A DNA stretch of 64,000 nt from NCBI GenBank assembly GCA_018806915.1, contig JAGKQI010000090.1:3005016-3069015 (forward strand), given 5' to 3'. A program made the position numbers and the translations under genes. This DNA is from Phytophthora colocasiae. Taxonomy: Eukaryota > Oomycota > Peronosporomycetes > Peronosporales > Peronosporaceae. The notes below the pieces were generated by a model, which did no database searches, was not told where the DNA came from, and saw only the letters and a program-made list of their open reading frames with translations. Positions 1 to 11,856 of the stretch are shown piece after piece. The number at the start of each line of letters is the position of its first letter. Within the stretch, counting starts at the first letter, position 1.

Positions 1-971
1 CGCGCTTGTTTCGAGATCACTACCAAAAACTGCACGGGTTACCAAACAGTATTGTGTCCGACCGCGACCCGAAATTCACGTCGAAGTTTTGGTCCGAGCT
101 CATGAGTCTTCAGCATACTCAGCTGCAGCTCAGCTCTGCATTCCGTCCCGAAACCGATGGCCAAACCGAAAAAACGAATCACTTCGTCGCTGATTACCTT
201 CGTGCTTTCGTCAATGCTCCGCACACCGATTGGAATGACAAGCTCAGCCTCGCCGAATTCGCCTACAATGCACGGGTCCACTCTAGTATCGGCATGGCGC
301 CATTCGTTGCTGATCTTGGATATATCCCCGTTCTGTCGCGGACTCTAGCCGTCTCGGTGTCACGCCAGACTCGTTCGAAAGCTATTTCCTTCGTGGATCG
401 CCAAAAAGTGCTTTTACAGCAATGCAAGGACATGTTGGCGCAAGCTCAGGCAACGATGAAGTTTTTTCATGATCGAAACCGGCCAACGTATCAGTTCGTC
501 GCAGGAGATCAGGTCTTACTCGACACTTCCAATTTGGACCTTCACCATCTCGGCACCACTGGCACGCGAAAGCTCGCTCCACGGTTCATCGGCCCGTATC
601 CCATCGTTGCGTCCACGACACCCGATACATACAAGATCGGCATGCCACCAGGACTTCGTCTTCACGATGAGTTTCACGTGTCCTATTTGAGACCCTACGT
701 GCTCGATCCATCCCCGGCGTCTTAATAACGTTCCTGGACTCATCACTCGCGACGGCCACGAGGACTTCAAGTGCAAGACATTCTCGACCACCGCACCAGA
801 AAAGGCAAGTCTCAGTTCAAGGTTCGTTGGTACGGCCCAACTGAGGATTCCTGGGAACCAGAAGAAAACCTTGGGCAAGCTGGTGGACTCATCGAGCGTT
901 ACCTCCTCGCCCGACCGATTCGATCCGGTCGAACTCGGCGTAAACGCTTTTCAAAGGGTGGAGTGTCATGA
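1..971 (+). pseudogene. Ty3/gypsy retrotransposon pol, integrase end with chromodomain (partial, broken)
   Basis: This is the 3' end of a gypsy-type pol gene whose 5' part lies outside the window. The 6-725 reading frame shows the integrase core with a catalytic Asp in IVSDRDPKFTS and a catalytic Glu in RPETDGQTEKTN, followed by the SH3-like C-terminal part ending in FHVSYLRPYV. At 771-971 the same frame resumes with a chromodomain (VQDILDHRTRKGKSQF, then a SWEPEENL core), as in chromoviruses. A TAA stop at 723-725 and a one-base shift near 770 separate the two parts, so the copy looks dead. Integrase would insert the element cDNA; the chromodomain would steer insertion to chromatin. A purine-rich tract at about 952-964 precedes a TGTCATG LTR start. 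Confidence 0.85.
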
Positions 972-1182
972 TAGCCTCTATCACATTGAAGTGGAGCTGG
1001 ACCAGAACCTGGCGTGGGCAAGCTGTTTGCTGACGTTGATCTCAAGTTGTGACTGTCAGCAGTAGCGCCTCAAGTGGTGGCTGCACAGCTGGTTCACAGC
1101 CTCACGACTCGTGAGCCCTTCATCGTCTAGCTCAGCATTGCATAACTTTCTAATTCATTCTCAATTTTACCAACAACAACAC
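965..1182 (+). repeat. Probable 3' LTR fragment of the gypsy element
   Basis: Directly after the chromodomain stop region a polypurine-type tract (AAAGGGTGGAG) is followed by TGTCATGATAG, the usual place and start of a 3' LTR. The sequence runs without coding potential to about 1182 (CAACAACAACACA), where the reverse-strand element begins. The second LTR is not in the window, so the end point is inferred from the TG...CA rule only. Confidence 0.5.
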
Positions 1183-2582
1183 AAGTTGAGTCTCAATCGC
1201 GTATAACGTGACATCATGATCCTCCATGATGCGTCCGCCTGCCAACTGAGAGAGCTGAGCATTCACATCAATTCCCAGAGATACTAGCATGTCGTTTCCC
1301 AGGATGAACTCATCCTCTTGTCCTTCCAATACAATGCATGTCACTTCCGTTAGATGTACAGGTCCAGCCACCGTCTGAAGTCTCAAATCCAGCGTAACGT
1401 AGTCGTGACACACAATTATATGCGCCTCCAGCGACCGTCACCTCTACCTTCTCTGGTAGCGACTGGATCGCAACTCCTGCTCCAAGTTCATTTAACTCCT
1501 CCACAAAATGACGTGCAATGTATGACGACGTCGCACCAGAATCCGCACAGTACGGTAGCGAAATTAAACCATCCACAATCACTTCGCCCACCGCTAGGAC
1601 CGGGGCAACCTTCTTTGCTTTCTTTGCCTCTCGAACATACTTCATCCGTTCGACAGCGGCGGCCTTGTCCGCTTCTGTGGCGGTCGGGCAGTCGCGTAGC
1701 CAGTGATCACCTTTGCAGTGCCAACATCCTGTCCGAGGCGGGTTGGTGCTTGGCTTTGCCTCCTTCGGCGCCCCGCCGGAACGGGCAGACGATGTAGTTG
1801 AGCGTGGGCCATTCTTGTTGTTGCTAGAGTAGGTCGCCTTGTCACTGGTCGACTTGTCCCTTTTCTCCGCGTTTGACTTACCCTTTTGATCTCTTGTCAA
1901 AACGTGGTACTTATGTTGATCTCGAGCTTTCACCTTGATCACTCGGAACAACACGAAATCATTGCGTTTCGCCTCCTGGTCCACAAATTTCGTGTGACGG
2001 CGAACTTCGTCTCGAAGGACGGCAGGCTCCAGATTGTCGATCAGAAAGTTGCAGCGTAGTTTCATCCGCTCATTATATCCCGGCTTCGCCGGATCACCCA
2101 CTCAAGGATCTCCCCAAGCCCATTCTTCTCGACCAAATCAGAGAAATCGCGAAAGTACTTCAGTACCCGCGCATCAATATCATCTTCATGCATATCGACG
2201 TTCAAATGCTTTTGAAGAGAGCGTCCAAATCCGGGACCTGAGCGTTCTTCACACTCAGTACTCGTTGATTGATCAGAGCCTTCAACTCATCATCGGTGAC
2301 GCTATCGACAGGTTTCTGTAACTCGTACAGACATAGTGCCTCAAGAAGCTTGGGTTCGAAGGCCAACTTGATCGGCCGCATCGCCACCTCAGGACGCTCG
2401 CCACTCTCGACGCAGCGCTGTCGGATGCATTCTTCATACTGCTCCCGTTGCTTCTTCCAATTGACTAGTGCACCTTGACTCCACCCATCCAATTTTGGGG
2501 CGTGGAGGAACTCAAACAAAGGTTGGTGCGCTGTTGTCATGACAACATCTCCGTCACTCTCATACTGGGTCGAGTTCGACAT
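1183..2582 (-). pseudogene. Gag-protease region of a second LTR retrotransposon (broken)
   Basis: Read on the minus strand from ATG 2582, a 126-residue Gag-like N-terminus (MSNSTQYESDGDVVM) is followed in another frame (2101-1310) by a Lys-rich stretch, a CCHC zinc knuckle (CWHCKGDHWLRDC) and a retropepsin-like part with the aspartic protease triad in YCADSGATSSYI. A third frame (1413-1150) continues with FILGNDMLVSLGIDV. At least two frame breaks make this a relic. It stops at about 1183 without reverse transcriptase, so pol is lost. It lies tail to tail with the plus-strand gypsy fragment and may be a different family. Confidence 0.8.
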
Positions 2583-2954
2583 GCTTCAGCGGTCCACAAG
2601 GACTAAAGTTAACTTTGTGCCGTGTCGCGCTTGCGAAGTACTTGTACTGCGTTGCTTGCTTGCAGGTAAATGCAAAAGTGAGTATTGATCAGTTAAGCTC
2701 TTCAGAGTCCTTCGCTGGTTGCTCATGGAGGGTTTCCTCCATTGACTATCCCAAGATCTAAACTCTACTGCTTGTCCATAGCATAGATGTAGGTTCTACT
2801 ACACCTAACGTCCTGCCGCTCATGTTCCAGTAAATGCTGTCCAGTGCTCATGAGCAAGCCTCCTCCAAGCATCGTGCGTCTCCACACCGCGGAAACCAAA
2901 GGAGATCTGCTGCCAGAGTCCATCCATGTAGCCAGAGTCCTGAACATCACCACA
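2583..2954 (-). repeat. 5' LTR and leader of the minus-strand retroelement
   Basis: This non-coding stretch lies upstream of the Gag ATG on the minus strand. Its outer edge is sharp: at 2955 the sequence switches to exon 2 of an A-family gene, identical to the tandem copies. The element therefore begins TGTGGTGATG on the minus strand at 2954, a good LTR start. The inner LTR end and the primer binding site were not located. Confidence 0.55.
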
Positions 2955-3500
2955 CCCACAAAGCAGGAGACATTCTATGGGGAGTTATATCCAACAAGGA
3001 GAACGACGCAGCTGAACAAACCTTTTCCTTCGTAAGTCAGATTTTGGAGTGGTTGAGGAAATAATTTACTTACTGAGAGTTTGCTGTTGCAGGCGCGAGA
3101 ACGAACACCTCAATATTGCGACGAAGTCTTCAACACAAGCTGCATAGCGTCGCTTATCATGCAAGACGCTTACCAACCACCGTTTTGTGTGGACGCGGTG
3201 AGTACGTTTCGTAAATACGAGGAGGGGGACCGAGTTATCATCGTTGGATCGATGGGGTGGCTGCTTCCGGCTGAAGGGCTCGAGTTCGAAGGTAATTACT
3301 GGGTAGTGATATCGTCTCCACCAACATCTCTTGGAAACACTTCCGTCGTTCGATTCTGCTACAGACTTCGAGTTAAAAACGGCGGCTTGCAGTCGTTTGA
3401 GCGGACCCAAAAGATTATTCATTGCATCGGTAGTCAAATTCGGTGTTATCTACAGCTGCAACAGGATTCGTTCTTGGATCCAGGACATTGTGCTAAGTAA
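2955..3500 (+). pseudogene. Family A gene, 3' half only (A0), cut by LTR element
   Basis: This copy begins abruptly in the middle of exon 2 (HKAGDILWGVISNKEND) at 2955, runs to the exon 2 end, and continues after an intron (acceptor CTGTTGCAG) into exon 3 of about 3093-3500, ending LDPGHCAK. Exon 3 matches the other A copies almost base for base. The promoter, exon 1 and most of exon 2 have been lost to the minus-strand retroelement at 2954. It shows that the array once extended further left. Confidence 0.9.
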
Positions 3501-3754
3501 GTAATAAACGGATCGTTCATTGCAGAGTTTTTAAAACTCGATCGAACGAAGGTACAGTATGTACACAAACATTGTTCTAAAGCTTCTCTACAAACTTGCA
3601 ACTTGTCATACAAGCAGACGACTTCCAAGCTGATGCCCATAGGTATGTGTCCTAATCGCGTCGCATAATCTGTCAACAATCTCGATCAAGATTACTGGCT
3701 CAGTAGTCCTCGCGATGGACATCATCACACATGAGAGCAATCGGCTTCTCCAAG

Positions 3755-3769
3755 CCTCATTCTTCAATT
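3755..3769 (+). promoter_or_regulatory. Oomycete initiator (Inr-FPR) of B1
   Basis: CCTCATTCTTCAATT lies 35 bases before ATG 3804. It matches the oomycete core promoter, an initiator TCATTCY followed by the flanking CAATT part. No TATA box is seen. Inferred transcription start. Confidence 0.75.
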
Positions 3770-3803
3770 AGCTTTCAAAGTATCACCTGAAAACGACCGG
3801 AAC

Positions 3804-5125
3804 ATGTCAACCGAGACACTGTTCGAACTGTTAGCGCACTTCGATGCTATCAACGCGCTAGAACAACCCGATACTCAGATTCTTCATACAAGCAACGCTG
3901 AGTCAATAGTGACTGATCCGGTTACAAGGCCTACAACAAGGAGTCGTAGAACGAAGAAAACACACATCCCCTACTCAACAGATCTGCAAAGGAGGAGGAA
4001 AAACGAAAGAGACGCTTTGCGGTCAGAAGTACAGCAACTACGCTACAAACTCGAATACCTCGTTACAACTCAGCCAGGGCAGAACACGGGAGGAAACCAA
4101 GGGAATCTGGCCATGTGGCACAGTCGAGCGGTGGCCAATTGCGAAGAGCGAGTACGCTCTGAACGAGTGAATCAAGAGCTGAAAGACATCTTGACGCAGC
4201 AGTCGAAGCTGTTTGCATCCTTCCGTAAGGTACTTCAACGGATTGACTCGGCTCAGGTGAGTGCATCTGCTAGCTTGGTGTGCGTTTAAGTTTTATACTT
4301 CGAAGTACTAATTCAAACTGCTTCAGGAAATGAAAATCGTTTCGCAACCACTACCGACCGTAGACCGACCATTTTTCGAGATCGACTACAGCGCTCAGGT
4401 CTTTGCCGAATTGGCGCACAATACTCGTCAATTCCACACCAAAGTGGACGTTAGTACATCCTCGTGGGCCGTTGAGGAGTGTTCGGTTGCCTTCCACTGT
4501 CAGTCAAACCTTGCTCCAAGAGATAGCGAACACTGTTTCAACATCAGATCAAGGACCCCTCTGGCTTGCTCCGTGACGGAAGCTCGACGGATTTTGTGGG
4601 ACTACGTCACGGATAAGGAGAACCCGGACACTCGAGAGTCATTTAACTTTGTACGTTATTCCCCTTTTCATGATTCAAAATGTGTTGCTAATGTGAATTT
4701 GTGGTTGAACACAGTCGCGTGCAAGAAGCGCCACGGGGGAGAGAGGCCATCGCAACTGTATTACAGCTCTCTTTATCTCAGCCGGTTCCAAAGGTTCTCC
4801 ATCTTTCGTGAACGCATTGGGCACGTATTGGATGTTCGAGCGGGCAGATCAAGTTTTCCTGGTGGGAGGCATGAGATGGATCTTACCCGCTGAAGGACTC
4901 CAGTTTGAAGACAACTATTGTACATCCATTGGTCCATTAGAGAACGGCTCGATGGTTCGAACGTCCTACCAATTGCACTCACGCTATCCTGATCCCCATA
5001 TCTCAAAAGCAACTGAGGACAAGGCGATGAACTGCATCGCAGACATATCACGATGCTATCTGCAATCCATGCAGAACGCGCTCCTGGATAGAACTATCCC
5101 TTTTACAACGCTAAATTCGATCTAA
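3804..5125 (+). CDS. B1: bZIP-like/START-like family protein (M96-type family)
   Basis: Three exons, 3804-4256, 4327-4650 and 4715-5125, joined by 70- and 64-nt phase-0 introns, give about 395 residues without a break. Residues 1-45 are acidic. Residues 46-70 are basic (SRRTKKTHIPYSTDLQRRRK), followed by a coiled coil to about 90 and a second helix ending RIDSAQ. This resembles a bZIP-type segment, although DNA binding is unproven. Exons 2-3 form a START-like domain with a W-hydrophobic core (YWMFERADQVFLVGGMRW). In public Phytophthora annotation such proteins are often named M96 mating-specific family; that link is from memory. B1 differs from B3 near HSRYPDPHIS. It is probably an intact gene. 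Confidence 0.8.
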
Positions 5126-5553
5126 AAACACGAATAGAGTATACCATGTACTTGTAGTATATGTACGCCAAAATCACATTTACTGTACTTCAAAATGAAG
5201 CATTTTGTTGTAAAATCACTGACAACACGAAGTTCCAAAACTGGTTGCACTTACATGTATAACCATCATCAGCACAAATCCCGCTGGAACGCTTTGGAGT
5301 TCAAAACTGACTCATACGGTAAGTTTCGTGTACACGCTGTCCGAATTTTTTTAAAATGTTGGATTTGTTTAAAACCCAGAATTCTGGTGGTATGGTATTA
5401 CTCAACGCTATGATGCAGCTGGTTTACCATCACAATCGAGTTATCACGGTTTATTCCACAGTGTAGCACTGCTTGCGTGAGCCTGGCCTACGCTTACCCT
5501 TGATTGCGCCTCACACGCTCATTTAAAATAATTCCTCCACGTCGGCCTAAGTG
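5126..5553. other. B1-A1 intergenic spacer
   Basis: This stretch of about 430 bases recurs after B2 and B3. A 72-codon ORF in it (5195-5413) recurs as well, but it has no domain and no promoter, and its persistence is explained by unit duplication. The spacer holds the 3' end of B1 and the A promoter. Confidence 0.7.
5517..5532 (+). promoter_or_regulatory. Initiator-like element of A1
   Basis: GCTCATTTAAAATAAT lies 22 bases before ATG 5554. The GCTCATT core fits the oomycete Inr; the downstream part is a weaker match than in the B genes. Confidence 0.55.
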
Positions 5554-6864
5554 ATGACAGACCCCGTCGAGCTGGACACGCTACTGCCGTACCTAGATGG
5601 CATATTCGATAACCTCAGAAGCGACGACGATGACGCCGAGGTGATGGCAGATAACCACACAAGCAACTCAGCTGAGCGCCTCAGGCGTAAGCACCTAGTG
5701 CCTTACTCCACCGGCCTCCAGCGTCGCAAGAAGGCCGAACTGCACAAACTAAGGACGGAAGCACAACAACTGGCGGTCAGGAAGGAACGTCTTTTACAAG
5801 CTCTTGGGTCGAAAAAGCCATCGAATACGAGACCTGAGCTTCCAGTGAATTCTGCTGAGCGGCATAGATGGCATACTCAAGCACTGACTCAGTACGAGAA
5901 GCTGAAACGAGCTCAACGCATGAATCGAGAGTTGAAAGAGATTTTGATGCAGCAGTTCAAGGTTTTTCAGAGTGTCCGTAAAGAGCTTGGACACAGAGAC
6001 GTCTTCGAGGTAAGATATACACTGTATTGCGTTTACCTGTTGTGTGGACTTGACTGAAGAGATATTTTGTTTTTCAGGGGATGGAGTTTCTGGAGCGCCT
6101 TCAACCTACAGCCGATCGCCCGTTCTTCCAGCTCGACTTCAGCGCTCCCATACTTTCTGCATTAGCCAGCAGACTGGATCAACTGAGTCTACAAGCGGAT
6201 TGGGTGCTGCCAGATGTGAACCAAGACTGCATCGTCACGTTTCAAACGCAAAGCGGACACCACCCGGAGAATGGGTACTGCTACGAAGTGAGTTCCACCA
6301 CACGACTAGCGTACTCAGCCCACAAAGCAGGAGACATTCTATGGGGAGTTATATCCAACAAGGAGAACGACGCAGCTGAACAAACCTTTTCCTTCGTAAG
6401 TCAAATGTTGGAGTGGTTGAGAAAATAATTTACTTACGAAGAGTTTTCTGCTGCAGTCGCGAGAACGAACACCTCAATATTGCGACGAAGTCTTCAACAC
6501 AAGCTGCATAGCGTCGCTTATCATGCAAGACGCTTACCAACCACCGTTTTGTGTGGACGCGGTGAGTACGTTCCGTAAATACGAGGAGGGGGACCGAGTT
6601 ATCATCGTTGGATCGATGGGGTGGCTGCTTCCGGCTGAAGGGCTCGAGTTCGAAGGTAATTACTGGGCAGTGATATCGTCTCCACCAACATCTCTTGGAA
6701 ACACTTCCGTCGTTCGATTCTGCTACAGACTTCGAGTTAAAAACGGCGGCTTGCAGTCGTTTGAGCGGACCCAAAAGATTATTCATTGCATCGGTAGTCA
6801 AATTCGGTGTTATCTACAGCTGCAACAGGATTCGTTCTTGGATCCAGGACATTGTGTTAAGTAA
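5554..6864 (+). CDS. A1: bZIP-like/START-like family protein (paralogue of B)
   Basis: Exons 5554-6009, 6078-6395 and 6457-6864 give about 393 residues. The first ATG is at 5554; the preceding GTG is not needed. The introns (68 and 61 nt) lie at the same places as in the B genes, so A and B are ancient paralogues. The N-terminus is acidic (DNLRSDDDDAEV), then basic (RRKHLVPYSTGLQRRKKAE) with a heptad-rich coil, then a helical W-containing linker. The START-like half contains FRKYEEGDRVIIVGSMGWLL and ends LDPGHCVK. Exon 3 starts with TCG, where the other A copies have GCG. The frame is open and the gene is probably functional. A nuclear regulatory or lipid-responsive role is only inferred from architecture. 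Confidence 0.8.
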
Positions 6865-7109
6865 GTAATAAACGGATCGTTCATTGCAGAGTTTTTAAAA
6901 CTCGATCGAACGAAGGTACAGTATGTACACAAACATTGTTCTAAAGCTTCTCTACAACTTGTCATGCAAGCAGACGACTTCAAGCTGATGCCCATAGGTA
7001 TGTGTCCTAATCGCGTCGCATAATCTCTCAACAATCTTGATCAAGATTACTGGCTCAGTAGTCCTCGCGATGGACATCATCACACATGAGAGCAATCGGC
7101 TTCTCCAAG

Positions 7110-7124
7110 CCTCATTCTTCAATT
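7110..7124 (+). promoter_or_regulatory. Oomycete initiator of B2
   Basis: CCTCATTCTTCAATT, identical to the element before B1, 34 bases upstream of ATG 7159. Confidence 0.75.
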
Positions 7125-7158
7125 ATCTTTCAAAGTATCACCTGAAAACGACCGGAAC

Positions 7159-8490
7159 ATGTCAACCGAGACACTGTTCGAACTGTTAGCGCACTTCGAT
7201 GCTATCAACGCGTTAGAACAACCCGATACTCGGATTCTTGATACAAGCAACGCTGAGTCAATAGTGACTGATCCGGTTACAAGGCCTACAACAAGGAGTC
7301 GCAGAACGAAGAAAACACACATCCCCTACTCAACAGATCTGCAAAGGAGGAGGAAAAACGAAAGAGAAGCTTTGCGGTCAGAAGTGCAGCAACTACGCTA
7401 CAAACTCGAATACCTCGTTACAACTCAGCCAGGGCAGAACACGGGAGGAAACCAAGGGAATCTGGCCATGTGGCACAGTCGAGCGGTGGCCAATTGCGAA
7501 GAGCGAGTACGCTCTGAACGAGTGAATCAAGAGCTGAAAGACATCTTGACGCAGCAGTCGAAGCTGTTTGCATCCTTCCGTAAGGTACTTCAACGGATTG
7601 ACTCGGCTCAGGTGAGTGCATCTGCTAACCCAGCTTGGTGTGAGTTTAAGTTTTATACTTCGAAGTACTAATTCAAACTGCTTCAGGAAATGAAAATCGT
7701 TTCGCAACCACTACCGACCGTAGACCGACCATTTTTCGAGATCGACTACAGCGCTCAGGTCTTTGCCGAATTGGCGCACAATACTCGTCAATTCCACACC
7801 AAAGTGGACGTTAGTACATCCTCGTGGGCCGTTGAGGAGTGTTCGGTTGCCTTCCACTGTCAGTCAAACCTTGCTCCAAGAGATAGCGAACACTGTTTCA
7901 ACATCAGATCAAGGACCCCTCTGGCTTGCTCCGTGACGGAAGCTCGACGGATTTTGTGGGACTACGTCACGGATAAGGAGAACCGGACACTCGAGAGTCA
8001 TTTAACTTTGTACGTTATTCCCTTTTCATGATTCAAAATGTGTTGCTAATGTGAATTTGTGGTTGAACACAGTCGCGTGCAAGAAGCGCCACGGGGAGAG
8101 AGGCCATCGCAACTGTATTACAGCTCTCTTTATCTCAGCCGGTTCCAAAGGTTCTCCATCTTTCGTGAACGCATTAAAATGGGCACGTATTGGATGTTCG
8201 AGCGGGCAGATCAAGTTTTCCTGGTGGGAGGCATGAGATGGATCTTACCCGCTGAAGGACTCCAGTTTGAAGACAACTATTGTACATCCATTGGTCCATT
8301 AGAGAACGGCTCGGTGGTTCGAACGTCCTACCAATTGCACTGGCAAAATGCTGATATTCCCCATATCTCAAAAGCAACTGAGGACAAGGCGATGAACTGC
8401 ATCGCAGACATATCACGATGCTATCTGCAATCCATGCAGAACGCGCTCCTGGATAGAACTATCCCTTTTACAACGCTAAATTCGATCTAA
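7159..8490 (+). pseudogene. B2: family B gene with scrambled middle
   Basis: Exons correspond to 7159-7611, 7687-8009 and 8073-8490. Compared with B3, one C is missing in the exon 2 end (near 7982), one G is missing at the exon 3 start (near 8092), and five bases (AAAAT) are added near 8176. The net change is +3, so the last 100 or so residues return to the normal frame, while roughly 55 residues at the exon 2-3 junction are altered. The two single-base losses lie in homopolymers and could be consensus errors; the five-base insertion is harder to explain that way. Exon 1 is intact and carries the basic/coiled-coil region. Confidence 0.75.
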
Positions 8491-8881
8491 AAACACGAAT
8501 AGAGTATACCATGTACTTGTAGTATATGTACGCCAAAATCACATTTACTGTACTTCAAAATGAAGCATTTTGTTGTAAAATCACTGACAACACGAAGTTC
8601 CAAAACTGGTTGCACTTACATGTATAACCATCATCAGCACAAATCCCGCTGGAACGCTTTGGAGTTCAAAACTGACTCATACGGTAAGTTTCGTGTACAC
8701 GCTGTCCGAATTTTTTTAAAATGTTGGATTTGTTTAAAACCCAGAATTCTGGTGGTATGGTATTACTCAACGCTATGATGCAGCTGGTTTACCATCACAA
8801 TCGAGTTATCACGGTTTATTCCACAGTGTAGCACTGCTTGCGTGAGCCTGGCCTACGCTTACCCTTGATTGCGCCTCACAC

Positions 8882-8897
8882 GCTCATTTAAAATAAT
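8882..8897 (+). promoter_or_regulatory. Initiator-like element of A2
   Basis: Same GCTCATTTAAAATAAT sequence and distance to the ATG (8919) as in A1. Confidence 0.55.
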
Positions 8898-8918
8898 TCC
8901 TCCACGTCGGCCTAAGTG

Positions 8919-10227
8919 ATGACAGACCCCGTCGAGCTGGACACGCTACTGCCGTACCTAGATGGCATATTCGATAACCTCAGAAGCGACGACGATGACG
9001 CCGAGGTGATGGCAGATAACCACACAAGCAACTCAGCTGAGCGCCTCAGGCGTAAGCACCTAGTGCCTTACTCCACCGGCCTCCAGCGTCGCAAGAAGGC
9101 CGAACTGCACAAACTAAGGACGGAAGCACAACAACTGGCGGTCAGGAAGGAACGTCTTTACAAGCTCTTGGGTCGAAAAAGCCATCGAACGCGAGACCTG
9201 AGCTTCCAGTGAATTCTGCTGAGCGGCATAGATGGCATACTCAAGCACTGACTCAGTACGAGAAGCTGAAACGAGCTCAACGCATGAATCGAGAGTTGAA
9301 AGAGATTTTGATGCAGCAGTTCAAGGTTTTTCAGAGTGTCCGTAAAGAGCTTGGACACAGAGACGTCTTCGAGGTAAGATATACACTGTATTGCGTTTAC
9401 CTGTTGTGTGGACTTGACTGAAGAGATATTTTGTTTTTCAGGGATGGAGTTTCTGGAGCGCCTTCAACCTACAGCCGATCGCCCGTTCTTCCAGCTCGAC
9501 TTCAGCGCTCCCATACTTTCTGCATTAGCCAGCAGACTGGATCAACTGAGTCTACAAGCGGATTGGGTGCTGCCAGATGTGAACCAAGACTGCATCGTCA
9601 CGTTTCAAACGCAAAGCGGACACCACCCGGAGAATGGGTACTGCTACGAAGTGAGTTCCACCACACGACTAGCGTACTCAGCCCACAAAGCAGGAGACAT
9701 TCTATGGGGAGTTATATCCAACAAGGAGAACGACGCAGCTGAACAAACCTTTTCCTTCGTAAGTCAAATGTTGGAGTGGTTGAGAAAACAATTTACTTAC
9801 TGAGAGTTTGCTGTTGCAGGCGCGAGAACGAACACCTCAATATTGCGACGAAGTCTTCAACACAAGCTGCATAGCGTCGCTTATCATGCAAGACGCTTAC
9901 CAACCACCGTTTTGTGTGGACGCGGTGAGTACGTTCCGTAAATACGAGGAGGGGGACCGAGTTATCATCGTTGGATCGATGGGGTGGCTGCTTCCGGCTG
10001 AAGGGCTCGAGTTCGAAGGTAATTACTGGGCAGTGATATCGTCTCCACCAACATCTCTTGGAAACACTTCCGTCGTTCGATTCTGCTACAGACTTCGAGT
10101 TAAAAACGGCGGCTTGCAGTCGTTTGAGCGGACCCAAAAGATTATTCATTGCATCGGTAGTCAAATTCGGTGTTATCTACAGCTGCAACAGGATTCGTTC
10201 TTGGATCCAGGACATTGTGTTAAGTAA
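8919..10227 (+). pseudogene. A2: family A gene with two single-base deletions
   Basis: Exons correspond to 8919-9373, 9442-9758 and 9820-10227. One T is missing in exon 1 (CGTCTTTAC where A1 and A3 have CGTCTTTTAC, near 9157), which ends the frame at 9212. One G is missing at the exon 2 start (CAGGGATGG instead of CAGGGGATGG). Exon 3 is intact and identical to A3 over almost all of its length. Both losses are in homopolymers, so either the gene has recently decayed or the consensus is wrong. Confidence 0.75.
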
Positions 10228-10481
10228 GTAATAAACGGATCGTTCATTGCAGAGTTTTTAAAACTCGGTCGAACGAAGGTACAGTATGTACACAAACATT
10301 GTTCTAAAGCTTCTCTACAAACTTGCAACTTGTCATACAAGCAGACGACTTCCAAGCTGATGCCCATAGGTATGTGTCCTAATCGCGTCGCATAATCTCT
10401 CAACAATCTTGATCAAGATTACTGGCTCAGTAGTCCTCGCGATGGACATCATCACACATGAGAGCAATCGGCTTCTCCAAG

Positions 10482-10496
10482 CCTCATTCTTCAATT
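10482..10496 (+). promoter_or_regulatory. Oomycete initiator of B3
   Basis: CCTCATTCTTCAATT, 34 bases before ATG 10531, as in the other B units. Confidence 0.75.
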
Positions 10497-10530
10497 ATCT
10501 TTCAAAGTATCACCTGAAAACGACCGGAAC

Positions 10531-11856
10531 ATGTCAACCGAGACACTGTTCGAACTGTTAGCGCACTTCGATGCTATCAACGCGTTAGAACAACCCGATA
10601 CTCGGATTCTTGATACAAGCAACGCTGAGTCAATAGTGACTGATCCGGTTACAAGGCCTACAACAAGGAGTCGCAGAACGAAGAAAACACGCATCCCCTA
10701 CTCAACAGATCTGCAAAGGAGGAGGAAAAACGAAAGAGAAGCTTTGCGGTCAGAAGTGCAGCAACTACGCTACAAACTCGAATACCTCGTTACAACTCAG
10801 CCAGGGCAGAACACGGGAGGAAACCAAGGGAATCTGGCCATGTGGCACAGTCAAACGGTGGCCAATTGCGAAGAGCGAGTACGCTCTGAACGAGTGAATC
10901 AAGAGCTGAAAGACATCTTGACGCAGCAGTCGAAGCTGTTTGCATCCTTCCGTAAGGTACTTCAACGGATTGACTCGGCTCAGGTGAGTGCATCTGCTAG
11001 CTTGGTGTGCGTTTAAGTTTTATACTTCGAAGTACTCAATTCAAACTGCTTCAGGAAATGAAAATCGTTTCGCAACCACTACCGACCGTAGACCGACCAT
11101 TTTTCGAGATCGACTACAGCGCTCAGGTCTTTGCCGAATTGGCGCACAATACTCGTCAATTCCACACCAAAGTGGACGTTAGTACATCCTCGTGGGCCGT
11201 TGAGGAGTGTTCGGTTGCCTTCCACTGTCAGTCAAACCTTGCTCCAAGAGATAGCGAACACTGTTTCAACATCAGATCAAGGACCCCTCTGGCTTGCTCC
11301 GTGACGGAAGCTCGACGGATTTTGTGGGACTACGTCACGGATAAGGAGAACCCGGACACTCGAGAGTCATTTAACTTTGTACGTTATTCCCCTTTTCATG
11401 ATTCAAAATGTGTTGCTAATGTGAATTTGTGGTTGAACACAGTCGCGTGCAAGAAGCGCCACGGGGGAGAGAGGCCATCGCAACTGTATTACAGCTCTCT
11501 TTATCTCAGCCGGTTCCAAAGGTTCTCCATCTTTCGTGAACGCATTGGGCACGTATTGGATGTTCGAGCGGGCAGATCAAGTTTTCCTGGTGGGAGGCAT
11601 GAGATGGATCTTACCCGCTGAAGGACTCCAGTTTGAAGACAACTATTGTACATCCATTGGTCCATTAGAGAACGGCTCGGTGGTTCGAACGTCCTACCAA
11701 TTGCACTGGCAAAATGCTGATATTCCCCATATCTCAAAAGCAACTGAGGACAAGGCGATGAACTGCATCGCAGACATATCACGATGCTATCTGCAATCCA
11801 TGCAGAACGCGCTCCTGGATAGAACTATCCCTTTTACAACGCTAAATTCGATCTAA
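10531..11856 (+). CDS. B3: bZIP-like/START-like family protein, intact
   Basis: Exons 10531-10983, 11055-11378 and 11443-11856 (introns 71 and 64 nt) give 396 residues with no break; this is the reference copy used to judge B1, B2 and B4. Residue 1-150 region: acidic start, basic stretch RSRRTKKTRIPYSTDLQRRR, coiled coil, then a helix ending RKVLQRIDSAQ. Residues 152-396: START-like domain with PLPTVDRPFFEIDYSAQVFAEL early and RWILPAEGLQFEDNYCTSIG late. The protein lacks a signal peptide and membrane segments, fitting a cytosolic or nuclear site. Function is unproven. Confidence 0.82.

Noticed and set aside
5195..5413. 72-codon ORF repeated in three array spacers
   Set aside because: Conserved only because the whole unit is duplicated; no domain, no initiator, and the last array spacer has lost it.
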